NCBI GenBank assembly: GCA_035236585.1
Contig: CP141132.1
Span: 47,929,880-47,993,879 of the forward strand
Source of the DNA: Warburgia ugandensis
Taxonomy: Eukaryota > Streptophyta > Magnoliopsida > Canellales > Canellaceae
DNA length: 64,000 nucleotides
Direction: 5' to 3'
Shown here: one piece after another, positions 1 to 11,581 of the stretch
Position numbering within the stretch: position 1 is the stretch's first letter
Layout: the number at the start of each line of letters is the position of its first letter
Notes under the pieces: model-generated
Database searches by the model: none
Seen by the model: only the letters and a program-made list of their open reading frames with translations
Told to the model about the DNA's origin: nothing
Translations under genes and position numbers: made by a program

Positions 1-408
1 CAATTCCACCGTCCAAAACATCCCAACACATCTATTCTACAAAACCCCCAAAGAAATTTCAAGATCCAACGGTTCAAACAACGGTATTTACGCGAAAGGT
101 GGATTTTAGGCTATATCGTCATCAACGAGGTATTTTTTTAATTGGGCATGTAAATCAAGTTTTCTCCTTAATCAAGTAGGTGGAAATCCTTTTCCTATAT
201 TTTTAGTAATGTTTTATGTAATTTTTATTTTCTTGTAATTAATTTTGATAATAATAAAAGATAAAAATAAAGTAAACAATGAACCCTTAATTAGGGATGA
301 TGGAGTGCTCGGATGAGAAATCTGGACCGGTACCAATCGATCCTGAGAAGGGTCCAAAATCCCTAGGGTAGAAGTTTCATCAAAATCAAGAGACCTTTTG
401 GGCCCTCA

Positions 409-765
409 GTGCCGGAAGGATTGATTGGACGGTCGAGAATGGGTGTCCCGATCTCCCAGTCGAGGCACGCCCACGTGACGCACCGTCGGAACGGCGCGTG
501 CGATACGCGTGGAGCGTACGTTCAAGCGCACGGAAGGCGCGTCCGTCCAGGACGCGGACGCGCCGCCGACGGCCGGTTTGTGGGCGCGCGGACGACGGGC
601 GTTCGCTCGTCCCGTCCGCGTACGTAGACGTCCCGCAGGCGCGCGTCGAGGATTTCGTCCCGGCGGACGCGCCCGGCACGCCTGGTTCGTTCCGCCGGTT
701 CGTTCACCCTGTCGTTCCGCCCGACCACTGGGCCGTCCTTTCCTTGGGCCCGGATCAAATCTAGG
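409..765 (+). other. CpG-rich module inside LTR E
   Basis: About 350 bp are strikingly rich in G, C and CpG inside otherwise AT-rich LTR sequence. The block contains a CACGTG directly followed by ACGC near 474, i.e. overlapping G-box and TGACG-like cores. It is flanked by imperfect direct repeats, AAATCTGGACC at 318 and AAATCTAGGCCC at 757. Equivalent blocks lie in F (29240-29640, inverted) and G (40805-41090). Short overlapping reading frames occur on both strands because stop codons are rare in GC-rich sequence; I do not regard any as a gene. Confidence 0.6.
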
Positions 766-3464
766 CCCTAGGAAGGAGTGACGAACTTCGGGATCAATTC
801 TGAGTCATCTGAACTCCAAATTGAGATCGGAAAGAAGCTATGGAAAGCTTAAAACCTCTATTTTCTTATGGAATAATAAAAATGACATGTTATTCAATAA
901 AAACTTTCTGTATTTAAGAATTAAGTTTCCAATTACATTGATTTTCAAGATCTGAGATGATCGGATCTTGAAACATGTTTTAATAATGATCTAATACTGA
1001 AATAAAGTTATATCTATGTTTAAATTGGATATATATGAGATATATTAAGGGATCTACCCTTTATGATTGAAAAACCCAAAAAAAAAAATACAAAGGGACC
1101 CACTTGATCAATGAGATCAAGTGTGATCAGATCCTTGGGATGGAAAGAATAACTGTTTATATGATGAAATCCAAGGAAATCGTGGGATGGATTATGATAA
1201 AAATAGATCAATGTGATCTTTTTGACCTTAATAGAGAAAATTCTCTAAATATAACTAAAGTCCTTAATCAAAGGCAAAGATCTAAGATCAAATGGTTGGA
1301 TCATAAGGAAAGGTTTCTAAAAATGTAAATCTAATTAGTTTCATTTTATGTTATTACGTTATAAAGCATGCTAGTATAACATTTAGAGTTTATGTGTTCA
1401 TTCTTATCATAAGGTGCTAGAGTTAATTTAAGTACCTTGCCTCATTTTCATTGAATGTTAAACTAAGTAGTTTTATGCTTTAAATTTATAATTCATTTAT
1501 AGTGGAATGTTATTAGTAGATTTACTTGTTATGTGATAAAAAGCATAAAACATCAAAAATGTATTCTAATGAGAAAGTAGAGTTTCATGACACAAATAAG
1601 AATGGAGTACTTTGGACTTAATTAGTAAGGGCTATAGTTAGTAGGACAATATAAGGATTATCAAATCCTTGGCCCAAATTAGGAAAAGAATAATAAACCC
1701 CATGAATGACATTATAAATATTCATGGACTTAATTAAAATCCATTAGAAGAGTACTTAGAGTAAACATGCTTATAGGAACCTTATGAAAGGTTGAGCTAT
1801 GGTCATTCTAGTGAATGATGAACATAGTGGTTAAGGGGTTATCTAATAGAGCCTCGCTCTTCCCTCACCATACATTGACGTTTGTGAGGTCTAAACGCCT
1901 CCTTACATGAGGATTGAAGTAACCACTTTGTGTTCACCCATTCGGCTAAGTAAGCCTTAGCCAATTGGAAATAAGAGGGCAGTCTAGACTTAGGCTTGAA
2001 TAAGCTACCTTCAATCAGCATTAACGGTTGAATAATAATAATAAGAGCATAAAAGGTTAGTAAATTACCTAACCCTAATAAAAACAGTAAGAAAGATAAG
2101 ACGATCAAACAAGATCCATTAGATCTTGGATGATCAAGAACAATAAGAATAAGAACACTATATTGTACTTAGTATGTATGTTTAGTAGTATACTTATTAT
2201 AGTTCATTAGATTAGATAATCCAAACCCTTGATCAAGGTGATTCAAGGAAGAAAACCAAGATCATCCTCCATAGGGATGATCCAAGAAGCTGAACTTAGA
2301 TCAAAGAAGAACTAGATGATAGAAGATCTAGGACCTTGATCTTTATCAACATGAGTAGATTGTCAATCAAAGGATCTATGAAAGATCAAGATCAAGGAGA
2401 TGAACATACAAAGACTTAGAGATAGAAAAATACTTAGATATGAATGATCTAAAGATCATTCTAAACATCAGATCTAGTGATCAATAGGATTGTTCATAAT
2501 TTATATATTGACAATATGTATGGATGTCTGATTACATACATCGGTCAAGATCATGGAAGATTGGGGAAAAGAGATCAATCCTTAAAGGTAGGAGGATTTG
2601 ATGAATGCATTTACATGAGATATTCATGATTGTACTCATGATCTTATGTTGACAAGAGTAATGATAATACTTGTAGTAAATCTCTTGAAAACCTTATGAT
2701 CCAACCAAACACCTATAAGATGGTTAAGGACTAAACTATAAGTGAATAGGGAACTAGAAAATATTTCAGCCCTAAGTAAACAGACGTATGGTCTGATATA
2801 TATGGAATCTATTTTACATACAAGCTTGAAGGCTTGTGAGTTTGTTTTAATAGGCATGAGCCTAGGGGATGCTATTGCTAGAGGAGTTATGAGGGTTTGG
2901 CCACCCGCTCCTTCAGAAGTTATGATATGATGGTACCTTGCCCAATGAGAGGCTAAAAGTCGGGTGGTGGCAATTATGGGAAGGCCGCCCTTTGTAGAAA
3001 GTCTTGCCCCCATACGGGCGGTGACATAATATTTTCCACCGTAGTATCGATGGTGAAACAGGCGATTATCCGAAGCGCGCTAGTACGGATCGGTAACGAC
3101 ATAGCAACCATTCTGATTATTTTGCACTATGATGCATATGGGAACAGGCATAGTGAAATGCCTTATGTTATAGCATAATGAAATGCTAGGTAATTGTATA
3201 TTACCAATGTTTCCCATGAAGGGAAATTCCCAAGTATGAGATTAAATGTAATACTAAATTCTCAACATAAAGAGAATTGATCAGCTTAGTTAGAATGATA
3301 TTTCACTATTTTCACAAATTTAATTGGTTTACCCATGAAGGGTATGTATGTATATAGATATACATAACTACAAAATAAAGAGTATGTTTGAGGATAACGA
3401 GATTATGAAGGATTGGAATTACATTGTCAATTATTATGTTTCTTGAATCCCCTACCAAGCATTG

Positions 3465-3497
3465 CTTTGAGATGTGTACTTGTTGCAATATCTCGGA
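3465..3497 (+). other. Degenerate LTR hairpin (E copy)
   Basis: This corresponds to the perfect inverted repeat seen in K, G and F about 400 bp from the LTR 3' end. In E the left arm is mutated (TTGAGATGTG), while the right arm CAATATCTCGG is nearly intact, so the stem is broken. Confidence 0.45.
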
Positions 3498-3903
3498 TCC
3501 GAGAAGGAGACTTAGAGCTAGAAGACTATAGAAGACTTGAAGAGAATAATCTTCAAGGTATACCCTTGAAGACATGTATTTTTATTTGTTGAGAGTTTTA
3601 TTGTATGGTGAGCTTGAGTTTTGGATTATGTAATTTGGACAAGTATTGTACTAGATTTGGTATCTTGTGAACCAACTTTGGATGGATCCTGGAGTTTAAT
3701 AAAAGTATATTCCTTCAATGGAATTTTATTTTGTACACAAATTGTACTTATGTTATGTATGAAGTGGTGACTTGGGTTTTCAAAACAAGTTCTAAAGAAA
3801 AGAATTTCCGCTGCTTTGTTTTGCGAAAAATTTTTACACTCTTAAGGGCCCTGCCTTTCAAAATACTTTACAAATCATGTTTTCAAAAACCCGGGTCGTC
3901 ACA

Positions 3904-6248
3904 GGATCAAGCATGGATTGAAATGGATGGCTCACATCTTAATTATTTGGATCAAAATCCAAAAGCAATAACTTAAGTTTTAACATTTTCCAATCACAAA
4001 TGGTTGATGTGTCTAAGGAGTTAAAGATTAGTGGTGGATGAAGAAAATCAATGGCGATCTAGCTTTAAATGGTAAAAATTTCTCTAAAAACTCTTTTCAA
4101 ACATGTCACCTTTAGAATGATTGGTCATGGATGTGAAGATATCATCAAGATGGACATGATCAATGGTTTAGATTGTTCAAAATTATCATTTTTGGGCCAA
4201 AACAAAAGACACATATTTTATACTTTATTGGACATCTTAGATTGAATCAAGATAATTCCATGGGAGATGAAAGATTGGATGGGTAAGATAGCATTGGAAA
4301 AACATTGATAGATAAATCTTAATTGATGGACGACCTTGATCATCAAATCCCAAAGATTTCTTTAATACTTCCATATTTGAGTATGGCCCACAATACGAAT
4401 GGTTTCAATACAAGTACTACCCATGATATATATTTCTTTAATCTTTTATAGCTAATAAGGAAGGTTTTGCACTAGAAGCAAACTTGTACTGTTGGAGCAA
4501 CTATTTGGAATGACAAAAACAAAAGCTGAGGAAAGAGAAGCAAGAGGAATTCACAAGGAACATTGAGGGAGCAACAAATATTCTACTTTTTAAGTTCAAT
4601 GATCTCCAATTTTTCATGGGGGAGAGTTCATGTATATTGAAGGGGAAGTAGGAAAGGAAGCAGATAGCAGGTAGTTTACTAATTGGATACTAAACTGGGA
4701 AATAAGTTAAAGTTTCCAACTATTTAGAATTGCATAGGGAGAGAGATATTAAAAGAGGAAACTACTAAAAAAGTGAAGTAAACAAACTTTTCCTTGTTCT
4801 ATAAGCATTAGTTTGAACAAAGGGTTGAAAAAGGATTGAAAATTTGAAGAGAAATAGAGGCTGAATAAGAGAAAAATAGGGCGTGTGACTGGTTAACATG
4901 GGACTTTCATGCTTGATTTCCTGACTCATCACTAAACAAAAAAGTACATAGTTGATTGCGTTAGACAGAAGAGATTGAGTAGAATAAGATCCATGTGTTA
5001 GAATTTTGATTTGAATTGAAGAAAGAATCGAACAAAGAGGTCAAAATTAGCATCTTGTTACTATTCTTTGTGTGAATAGTCACTAGTTTTTACTATCACT
5101 TTTTACTACTGTCATTCGCCCAGATTTCTATTCCACTTTTATATCTTTTTGAATTGAACATTGTTTTTGATATTTAATCAGTGCATCTTGAATGAAATTA
5201 ATCAATGAATCTACTGTGATGCTTAGTTTTAGAATCCAAGTTCAATTGTTTTGGGTTAATGCTAATTTTTCAATTTCTTAAAAATTTCCTATCTAATGTC
5301 TCTCTCTTCTTACTGTTGTGCTACTATAGATGTAAGTTGTGATTTGATATGTATATTTTTTTATTAAGTTAAAACTTGGAGAGGAGATTCTTGCCTATAA
5401 GATGATGATTGAGACACCAAGGGATTATTGAGGGAGTTACTTGAATTTGAAGAATTTTAATCTTATTTTACTTTATAATTTATTTGTTCTTAATTACTGC
5501 AATGATCAACCAAGTGAAAATTAGTTAATTTTGATCATAGTTTTAGAATTATTCTTATCTTTAGTTTTAAGTTAGTTTATATATTTAAATTTCATTGTTT
5601 TAGTAGTATAAGATTTTATAATTTCATGCAAAATTTTATAAACATGATAGGCTAGTTTTCTCGTTTAACGTTAAAGTGATCCTAACCTAAATTTAAAACA
5701 TGCTTACTAATTTTTATATTTTAAATATCTTAAAAAATTAATTTTATAATTAATTTCAATTTGGAAAAAACAAATTCATCCTTAGAATAATGCTTTAGTT
5801 TTTTGTCATTACTTTTGATAATAGATGCTTGGAATTAATCCCTTGATCCATTTAGTTAGGTTTTACATCCAATGGTTAGAATTTGATGATCTAACTAGTT
5901 GTATAAAGTTTAACAATTTGTAAATTAAGTATTCAAAGAAACCATCATCGAAAAAGGTAATCATAATTTTGATTTGATTCTTAGGTTATAAGAGGAAAAA
6001 GTAAATGGTAGATCGAACTTTAGGTAAGTGATTATTAATCCTAGCAATTCAAATTTAGATTAAAAATCCATTTTCATCCCATCCATTAAATTGGATACCT
6101 ATCATATTTCCTTAATTTTGCATTAGTTTTAGGATAATTAGTTTAGATCAACTTTAGTGTTTTAATTTCATACTATATCCTCCTTGTGGATTCAAACTTG
6201 CATAACTATATAATTGATTATTGTGCACTTGTATAAAAACTACAAACA
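3904..6248. other. Unassigned AT-rich stretch, probably containing an Athila-type 5' LTR
   Basis: No reading frame of note is present. Because an Athila-type primer site begins at 6255, the sequence ending ACAAACA at 6248 should be the 3' end of its 5' LTR. A possible LTR start is TGTTGGAGCAAC near 4489, which would give an LTR of about 1.76 kb. I could not confirm it because no second copy lies in the window. 3904-4488 contains nothing I recognise. Confidence 0.35.
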
Positions 6249-6254
6249 AGTTTT

Positions 6255-6272
6255 TGGACCTGTTGCCAGGGA
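6255..6272 (+). other. Athila-type primer-binding site (degenerate)
   Basis: TGGACCTGTTGCCAGGGA resembles the tRNA-Asp-complementary primer site of Athila/TAT Ty3/gypsy elements (TGGCGCCGTTGCCGGGGA). It has four differences, all decay-like. A degenerate gag of the same lineage follows on the same strand about 1.4 kb downstream, which supports the call. Confidence 0.6.
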
Positions 6273-7639
6273 GGTGATCATGTGGCCAAAGCACTGTCAT
6301 ATTAGAATAGGTTTTATCATTCTTAATTTTTATATATTTTTTGAGTGAATATTGTAGTGAGGACGACTTGTATTTGAATTTCAATTGCAATTAAAAGGGT
6401 TGTAATAATATAGGTCAAGGCTAAAACCATCCTTTATTGGTAGTGGAGCTAGTTTGTAAATGGCTCACCCTTGTATGAGAAAACTTAAATCCAAGACCCC
6501 ACTGTAAGGCCTACCTCACTCTTTTCTTTTTCTAGTTCTACCTTTTGCATAGTAAGTTAATTTTGTATTATTGTTTGGTAGTATACTTGCATATAAATTG
6601 CATTCATCTTTAATTGTTGCATACTTTTCTTAGGTTTTGCATTAGTATGATATTTTTTGTTCATTCTTAGGACATGCCTATACACTTTAGGGTGAATATA
6701 TGTTGATCATATTGCCACGGTGAATGGGTTTTGATTACTAAGGGAACCATACCCTATAAGATCAAGGGTGGATTTCATCACTACACCTTGTCACTACACC
6801 TTGGCCCACCTAGGTGAATCATCACCTTTCACGTACCCTAGCCTTTCAAGTTAATTTAAATCAATTAGAAGATACCTATAGAAGCCTTCAAGCTCATAGG
6901 ACCCTCTTAAAAGGAAGTGATTTATTGTCACTCTAGTGGCCTTATGCTTAGTTACTGTGTTGGTTTTTAAATGACTAGCTTTGCTAACACATTCTAGGAC
7001 TTAGTTTACATATGGCTAACTGAGGAGGGTGTGAAGCGGGTGATTGAGCATAGATCTCACAGGTAAGTAATAGAATGTATAAAAGAGAGGAGTAGCTGCC
7101 TAGATTAGGTTAGTCTAAAAGATACTCCCCTACAGAAATTTTAGAAAATCAAAACATTTCAGCTTGTTAGACATAGGATTGTTTGATTGTGTCCTTTATT
7201 TATGCATCATTCTAAACACTAGGTTGCATCATCTATTTTAGTTTTATTTACAAAACTAAAAAATAATAATCTTTCATTGTATGCACATTTGGATATGCAA
7301 TAAAGCTAGAAGGTTAGTCAAAGTATTCCAATAGTACATACAACCAAATTAGTTGCGATTGATGCTAATTCACAAGCTAATCAAGGTGGTGATCTACCAC
7401 ATAAAAATCGAAAGATGATCATCAACCTCTATTAATTGATGATCCATTGCCTCTAGTGGGAGGAGAAATAATCACCCACAATATAGAGAAATGAGAAGGA
7501 ACAACAAGGAATGGAACCAACAAAGTGAACATATGGATAATTGGCAGAACCAAAATCCTCATGGAAGAACTTTAAAAGATTACCTTCAGGCTACTTGTAC
7601 TAGCACACCTTCATGTGTTATTCTACCTCAAAATGCTTG
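6273..7639 (+). other. Leader and decayed 5' coding part of the Athila-type element
   Basis: The stretch between the primer site and recognisable gag has no long frame. In Athila elements this interval holds the untranslated leader and the gag N-terminus. I see nothing else in it. Confidence 0.4.
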
Positions 7640-8208
7640 TAATCTATAGTTAAAAATAGAAGTACTACAATTATTTCCTAAATTTTGTGGGTTGGACAGC
7701 AAAACTCTTTGTCTACATTTAAAGTAACTTATTGAAGTATGCATTACTCGTAACACACAAAATGTAGGTTTAGATATGGTAAGGCTTAAGCGATTTGCAT
7801 TTTTTATAAAGGAAAAAGCTAAGATGTAGTTCAATGCATTGCTAACAGTTTCAATAAGAACCTCATAAGAAATGACTAAGGAATTTTTGAAAAATTTCTT
7901 CTCTATGTATAAGACAAATACTCTTCACCTAAAGATAATGAATTTCACCCAAAAGGATAAAAAAAACTTTCTATCAATGCTGGAAAAGGTTCAAAGATCT
8001 GTTATTAACTTGTCCACATCATAGATATGAACCTTGGCATATCAGTAGCTTCTTTTATGATGAACTTAATTCTGATATGCACTAGTTTGTAGAAATGATG
8101 TGCAATAGAAACTTTCTAAATCAACAACTTGATAAGGTACGTGAATATTTGGAATGGCTAATAGAAAGTGCTCAAACTTGGGCTGATTTAGAAAAGTGGA
8201 TTACTTAG
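7640..8208 (+). pseudogene. Athila/TAT-type retrotransposon gag remnant
   Basis: Conceptual translation gives the conserved core of the plant retrotransposon gag family (PF03732-type capsid region). In order it shows LKRFAFFIKEKAKM, a block ending MYKTNTLHLKIMNFTQK, CPHHRYEPWHISSFFYDEL, FVEMMCN and AQTWADLEKW. The intact protein would assemble the retrotransposon particle in the cytoplasm. The copy is dead. A TAG at 7827 replaces a conserved Trp, TAA at 7866 and a TAG near 8092 interrupt it, and at least one frameshift near 8010 is needed to follow the alignment. It sits downstream of an Athila-type primer site in the same orientation. No protease, RT or integrase follows; unrelated sequence starts by about 8450. 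Confidence 0.75.
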
Positions 8209-8215
8209 ATAAGTG

Positions 8216-9959
8216 TTACAACTCACATTTTTAGGTTCTTTTTGGTGGAATTATATTATGTTAGAACTAAATTCCCTAAAAGTAAGAAGTTATACTCTAA
8301 AAAATGATTCCAATGACATTAAGAACACCAAAATCATAGTTCAAATGAAGAAGTTATGACACATTAAATATGAAGAGCATTTTCATAAAAATAGGATAGA
8401 AAAAAATGGAAAGAAGAAATGCCTAAAATAGAGGGGATGTATTTGATAACAGCACCCTCTCCTTTAAGCCAAAATCCAATAGATATCATCTCTCTCTCTC
8501 TCTCCTTCCCCCCATCTCTGACCCATGTTGACTAGACTGAACTAATCCCCACATCGGTGAGAAAACTCCATTGCTCAGCCAATGGCCAAACCTCAGAGCT
8601 GAGACTAGAGCATAGGCCCTCGCTTGTCCCCTACTCCTCTCTCTTTCTTCTTACTTTACCCACCATGTTCACTGATGGTGATCACATGCCATTTCACGCT
8701 ACATGTCACTGGATGGTGAAGGACCTTATTGATCCTTACTCCTCACCCCTCATCTCATCTCCTTCTCATTTTTGTCATTAACGACAACCTTATAACTGTG
8801 AAATAGACTCATTAGATTTTGTTACAAACAAGGGAGAAGACAACTAGGATTGAAGATTTGAGTCGTTCATTATGCTTGCCTTAAAGCAATGAACAAAACT
8901 TCTCTAGAAAATCCATGACCGGGGTTGATTCAACTAAGATCTAGGTGTGACAGTGATGTTCAGTCATGATTAACCCGATATGTGACCATCTAGCAACAAT
9001 TAAATGATTCCAACACTCTATTATATGAAGATCAATGCGATTTCAGGTAACATTGCTATTGATATTCTCCAATTTATCACAAATTCCAATCTGATCATGA
9101 GATGCACTATAAATCTTAGAATTTTTGGAAATCTTATGGATAATTAGATATAATTAACATCTTGTTGGTGAGATCTAGTGCATTAGGTTGTCTGATCAAC
9201 CAATTTAGACATGTAACTTTATATATGACATTTAATCTACCACTTAGAGATTTTGAAGGCTGTGAACCATCGAATCTCTATTAGAAAAACACGCATTGAA
9301 TCTATCAATCACCATTATCATGCTATAAAACTCAATCCAATGGTTGAATCAGTTGGAAAACCAAAAATTTAAACACTTATGTCTATTAGGAATGCATGAA
9401 CCATAGATCTGACATCTAAGATTGGATCTGGTGGTGAATTAAGGGTTTACAACCACTAATCCATGGAGATAACATCCAATCTCATGGATTAGAAACTCTA
9501 GATACCTAAGGAGAGATGTTAATAGCAAATCAATGACCAATGGTGTGGAATTTGGTAATTTGGTAACCACTGATCATTCAATTAACAACCAACAATTAAT
9601 GAAACATGAGTAGTACCGTGGATGAGCCTGATCACATTGCCCTATGTAGATTAGTGCTAGAGACTAACTTAGAGAAAATTCTAGACTATTGGAAGTGAGG
9701 AGAAACCATTGATTGTATATCTAAATGAGTAATTTATATCATTACAGAGGTGTGATTGATCACGAGCGCGTGCGTGTTATATATATATATATATATATAT
9801 GAATCTTGATCATTAAAACTTGTTTCTTCAAGTTATGCAATGAATGACGTAAATACATATGCTGTGTTTGAATTATGACTAAACTACTCATGTATAAGCC
9901 ATGTTAATTATTGTGAAATGTCAAATTCTCTGTACGTACATGACACGAATAGTCCTGAG
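8216..9959. other. Unassigned sequence with two simple repeats
   Basis: No gene is recognisable. It includes a (CT)n run around 8489-8504 and an alternating purine-pyrimidine tract of GCGCGTGCGTG followed by (TA)n at 9766-9800. The segment near 8447 (TTTGATAACAGCACCCTCT) resembles the LTR of element A near 10653, so part may be a diverged LTR. The alignment was too poor to delimit. A 74-codon frame at 8557-8781 is low-complexity and unsupported. Confidence 0.35.
9766..9800. repeat. Alternating GC/GT then (TA)n tract
   Basis: The tract is an almost unbroken run of alternating purines and pyrimidines: GCGCGTGCGTG, a TT step, then about eleven TA steps. Confidence 0.7.
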
Positions 9960-10386
9960 CCAGAGTACTGTTGGAAGCCCATCTGCTCTAAGTATATGGA
10001 ACAAAACTATGAGAAGTACTGTTGGTATCCCATCTGCTCCAAAACTGACAATATCGAGACCAAAATTTAGTTTGTTTGTCTTCTGCAGCATAATGCATCT
10101 TGACCTAGGGTATTGTGGGAAACCCATTTGCTTTGTATGGAATAAAGTTGTGATCGGTGACTGTGGGTAGCCCATCTCCTAGAAAGCTAACAGTATTGAG
10201 TCTGTTTATCTGCAGCATAACACATCTTGAACCAGAGTACTATGGGAAGCCCATCTACTTTGTGTGTATGGAGCAAAGTTGTGACTGGTGACTGTGAGTA
10301 GCCCATCTCCCTAAAAGTTGATAGCATTGAGCTATCTGTCTGGAACATAATGCATCTTAACCTAGAGTACTATGGGAAGCCTAGCT
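9960..10386 (+). repeat. ~130-bp dimeric minisatellite, left part
   Basis: The anchor GAGTACTATGGGAAGCCC or a close variant recurs at about 9963, 10107, 10236 and 10364, spaced roughly 128-144 bp. Each unit holds a second, diverged half starting GACTGTGGGTAGCCCATCTCC, so the unit is itself a dimer of about 65 bp. The array resumes after element A at 22689, so A landed inside it. Confidence 0.75.
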
Positions 10387-10777
10387 TGTAATGCCCGAGC
10401 AATTTACGATATTTTGGACATTCTATAAGAAATGAACTGTGTTGAATGTTTTACCTTATTTAAAATAGTAAATGAAGGAATTTGTGACGAAACTTGAACC
10501 ATTAGATTCTACTCGAAAAATGGAATCCAACGCCTCAAAGAACGCCGAAAACGGAGTTCGTATGAAGAAGTTATGGCCGTTTAAAGATCGAGGGCAATTC
10601 TATAATTTAAACAGAAAAACGAAAAAGAATGAAAAAATGCAGGAGGCCCTTTTGATAACGGCACCCCCTATTGTCTTCCACCTCTAGATTTCTCCAGAAA
10701 CCCTCCTTTCACAATTTTTCCAGAAAACACAAGGGAAATGGTAGCACCGCCATTGAGGGGCACCGCCTTCTTTGCCC

Positions 10778-10785
10778 TATAAATA
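10778..10785 (+). promoter_or_regulatory. TATA box of A 5' LTR
   Basis: TATAAATA lies 391 bp inside the LTR and is conserved in the 3' LTR at 20381. It marks the likely U3/R boundary region. Confidence 0.6.
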
Positions 10786-11573
10786 CCCCATCTCCCCTCT
10801 TCAAAATCACGTTTTTCCAATCGTTTGGGACTGGGGTTTCCGGCAAAAATTGGAAACCCAGTTCTCTCCGATTTCAGCAATGGCCAGGCCCAAGTCTAGT
10901 TGGCCATTCCTTTACCCGTCTCCCCATTCCCCTCTTTTCCTGGTCTTGCTCGACATTGGGACTTTTCTCTTCACAAAATTCCGGTGATAGAGGGTTTTCA
11001 TGTAATGACCTCGAATTTTGGTAAATTATTAAGGAAAATTAATAAAGTTTGAATTTTTAGAAATTCTAGGTTGGAATATTAGGTTATTAAAAATTATCTT
11101 TTTATAGAGATTATATTATGAATTAAAACATAGAAATTATGGATGTACTTGGAAAATTGATCGAAACAACATTAAGTACGTTCAATTCTGAGTTAAAATG
11201 AAAATTCCTTAAATTTTCCATTTGGGGGTAAAATGGTAATTTTACCCATATCCCATATCCAAGAAATAAGACCTCAATATTCATGAAGCACTTAGAAATA
11301 CGATTCCAACACCACTAAGTACGCTCGATTCTGAGTTCAGACAAATATTGCCTATTATTCTCCAATTTTGGAGTTAAAAGGGCAAAAAGGTCTTTTTACA
11401 TAAAAATGGGGCCCACAAAGTGGGCCAATGTTCTAGAAGCATCAATAATTGCTCAGTGCATTATTGCTGGTAGTGGAGATTGTAGTGGGAATGGAGAATG
11501 CATTAGTAATTAAAAATTCTAAAGTAATAAAATATCTTATCAAAAGAAATGATAAAAAAAATTCAAATTTGGC

Positions 11574-11581
11574 TATAAATA
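11574..11581 (+). promoter_or_regulatory. TATA box of solo LTR K
   Basis: TATAAATA lies 573 bp into the LTR, matching the position in G (40204) and F. Confidence 0.5.

Larger units (their letters stand above)
1..3903 (+). mobile_element. LTR E, Ty3/gypsy Tekay-like, left end outside window
   Basis: This is the 3' part of a very long LTR ending in GGGTCGTCACA. It aligns almost base for base, inverted, with the 4.7-kb LTR of element F (26098-30829), and more loosely with G (39586-44292). An AATAAA at 3698-3703, about 200 bp before the end, is a likely poly(A) signal. The sequence after the end (GGATCAAGC) is not a primer-binding site, so this is a solo LTR or a 3' LTR, not a 5' LTR. The TG end and the upstream TSD lie left of the window. 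The Tekay/Del assignment rests on the TGTAATAACCC/GTCACA termini of its relatives and on the gag-protease carried by F. Confidence 0.85.

Noticed and set aside
386-781. Several overlapping frames of 72-97 codons on both strands
   Set aside because: All fall in the CpG-rich LTR module of E and overlap each other; none is kept in F or G.
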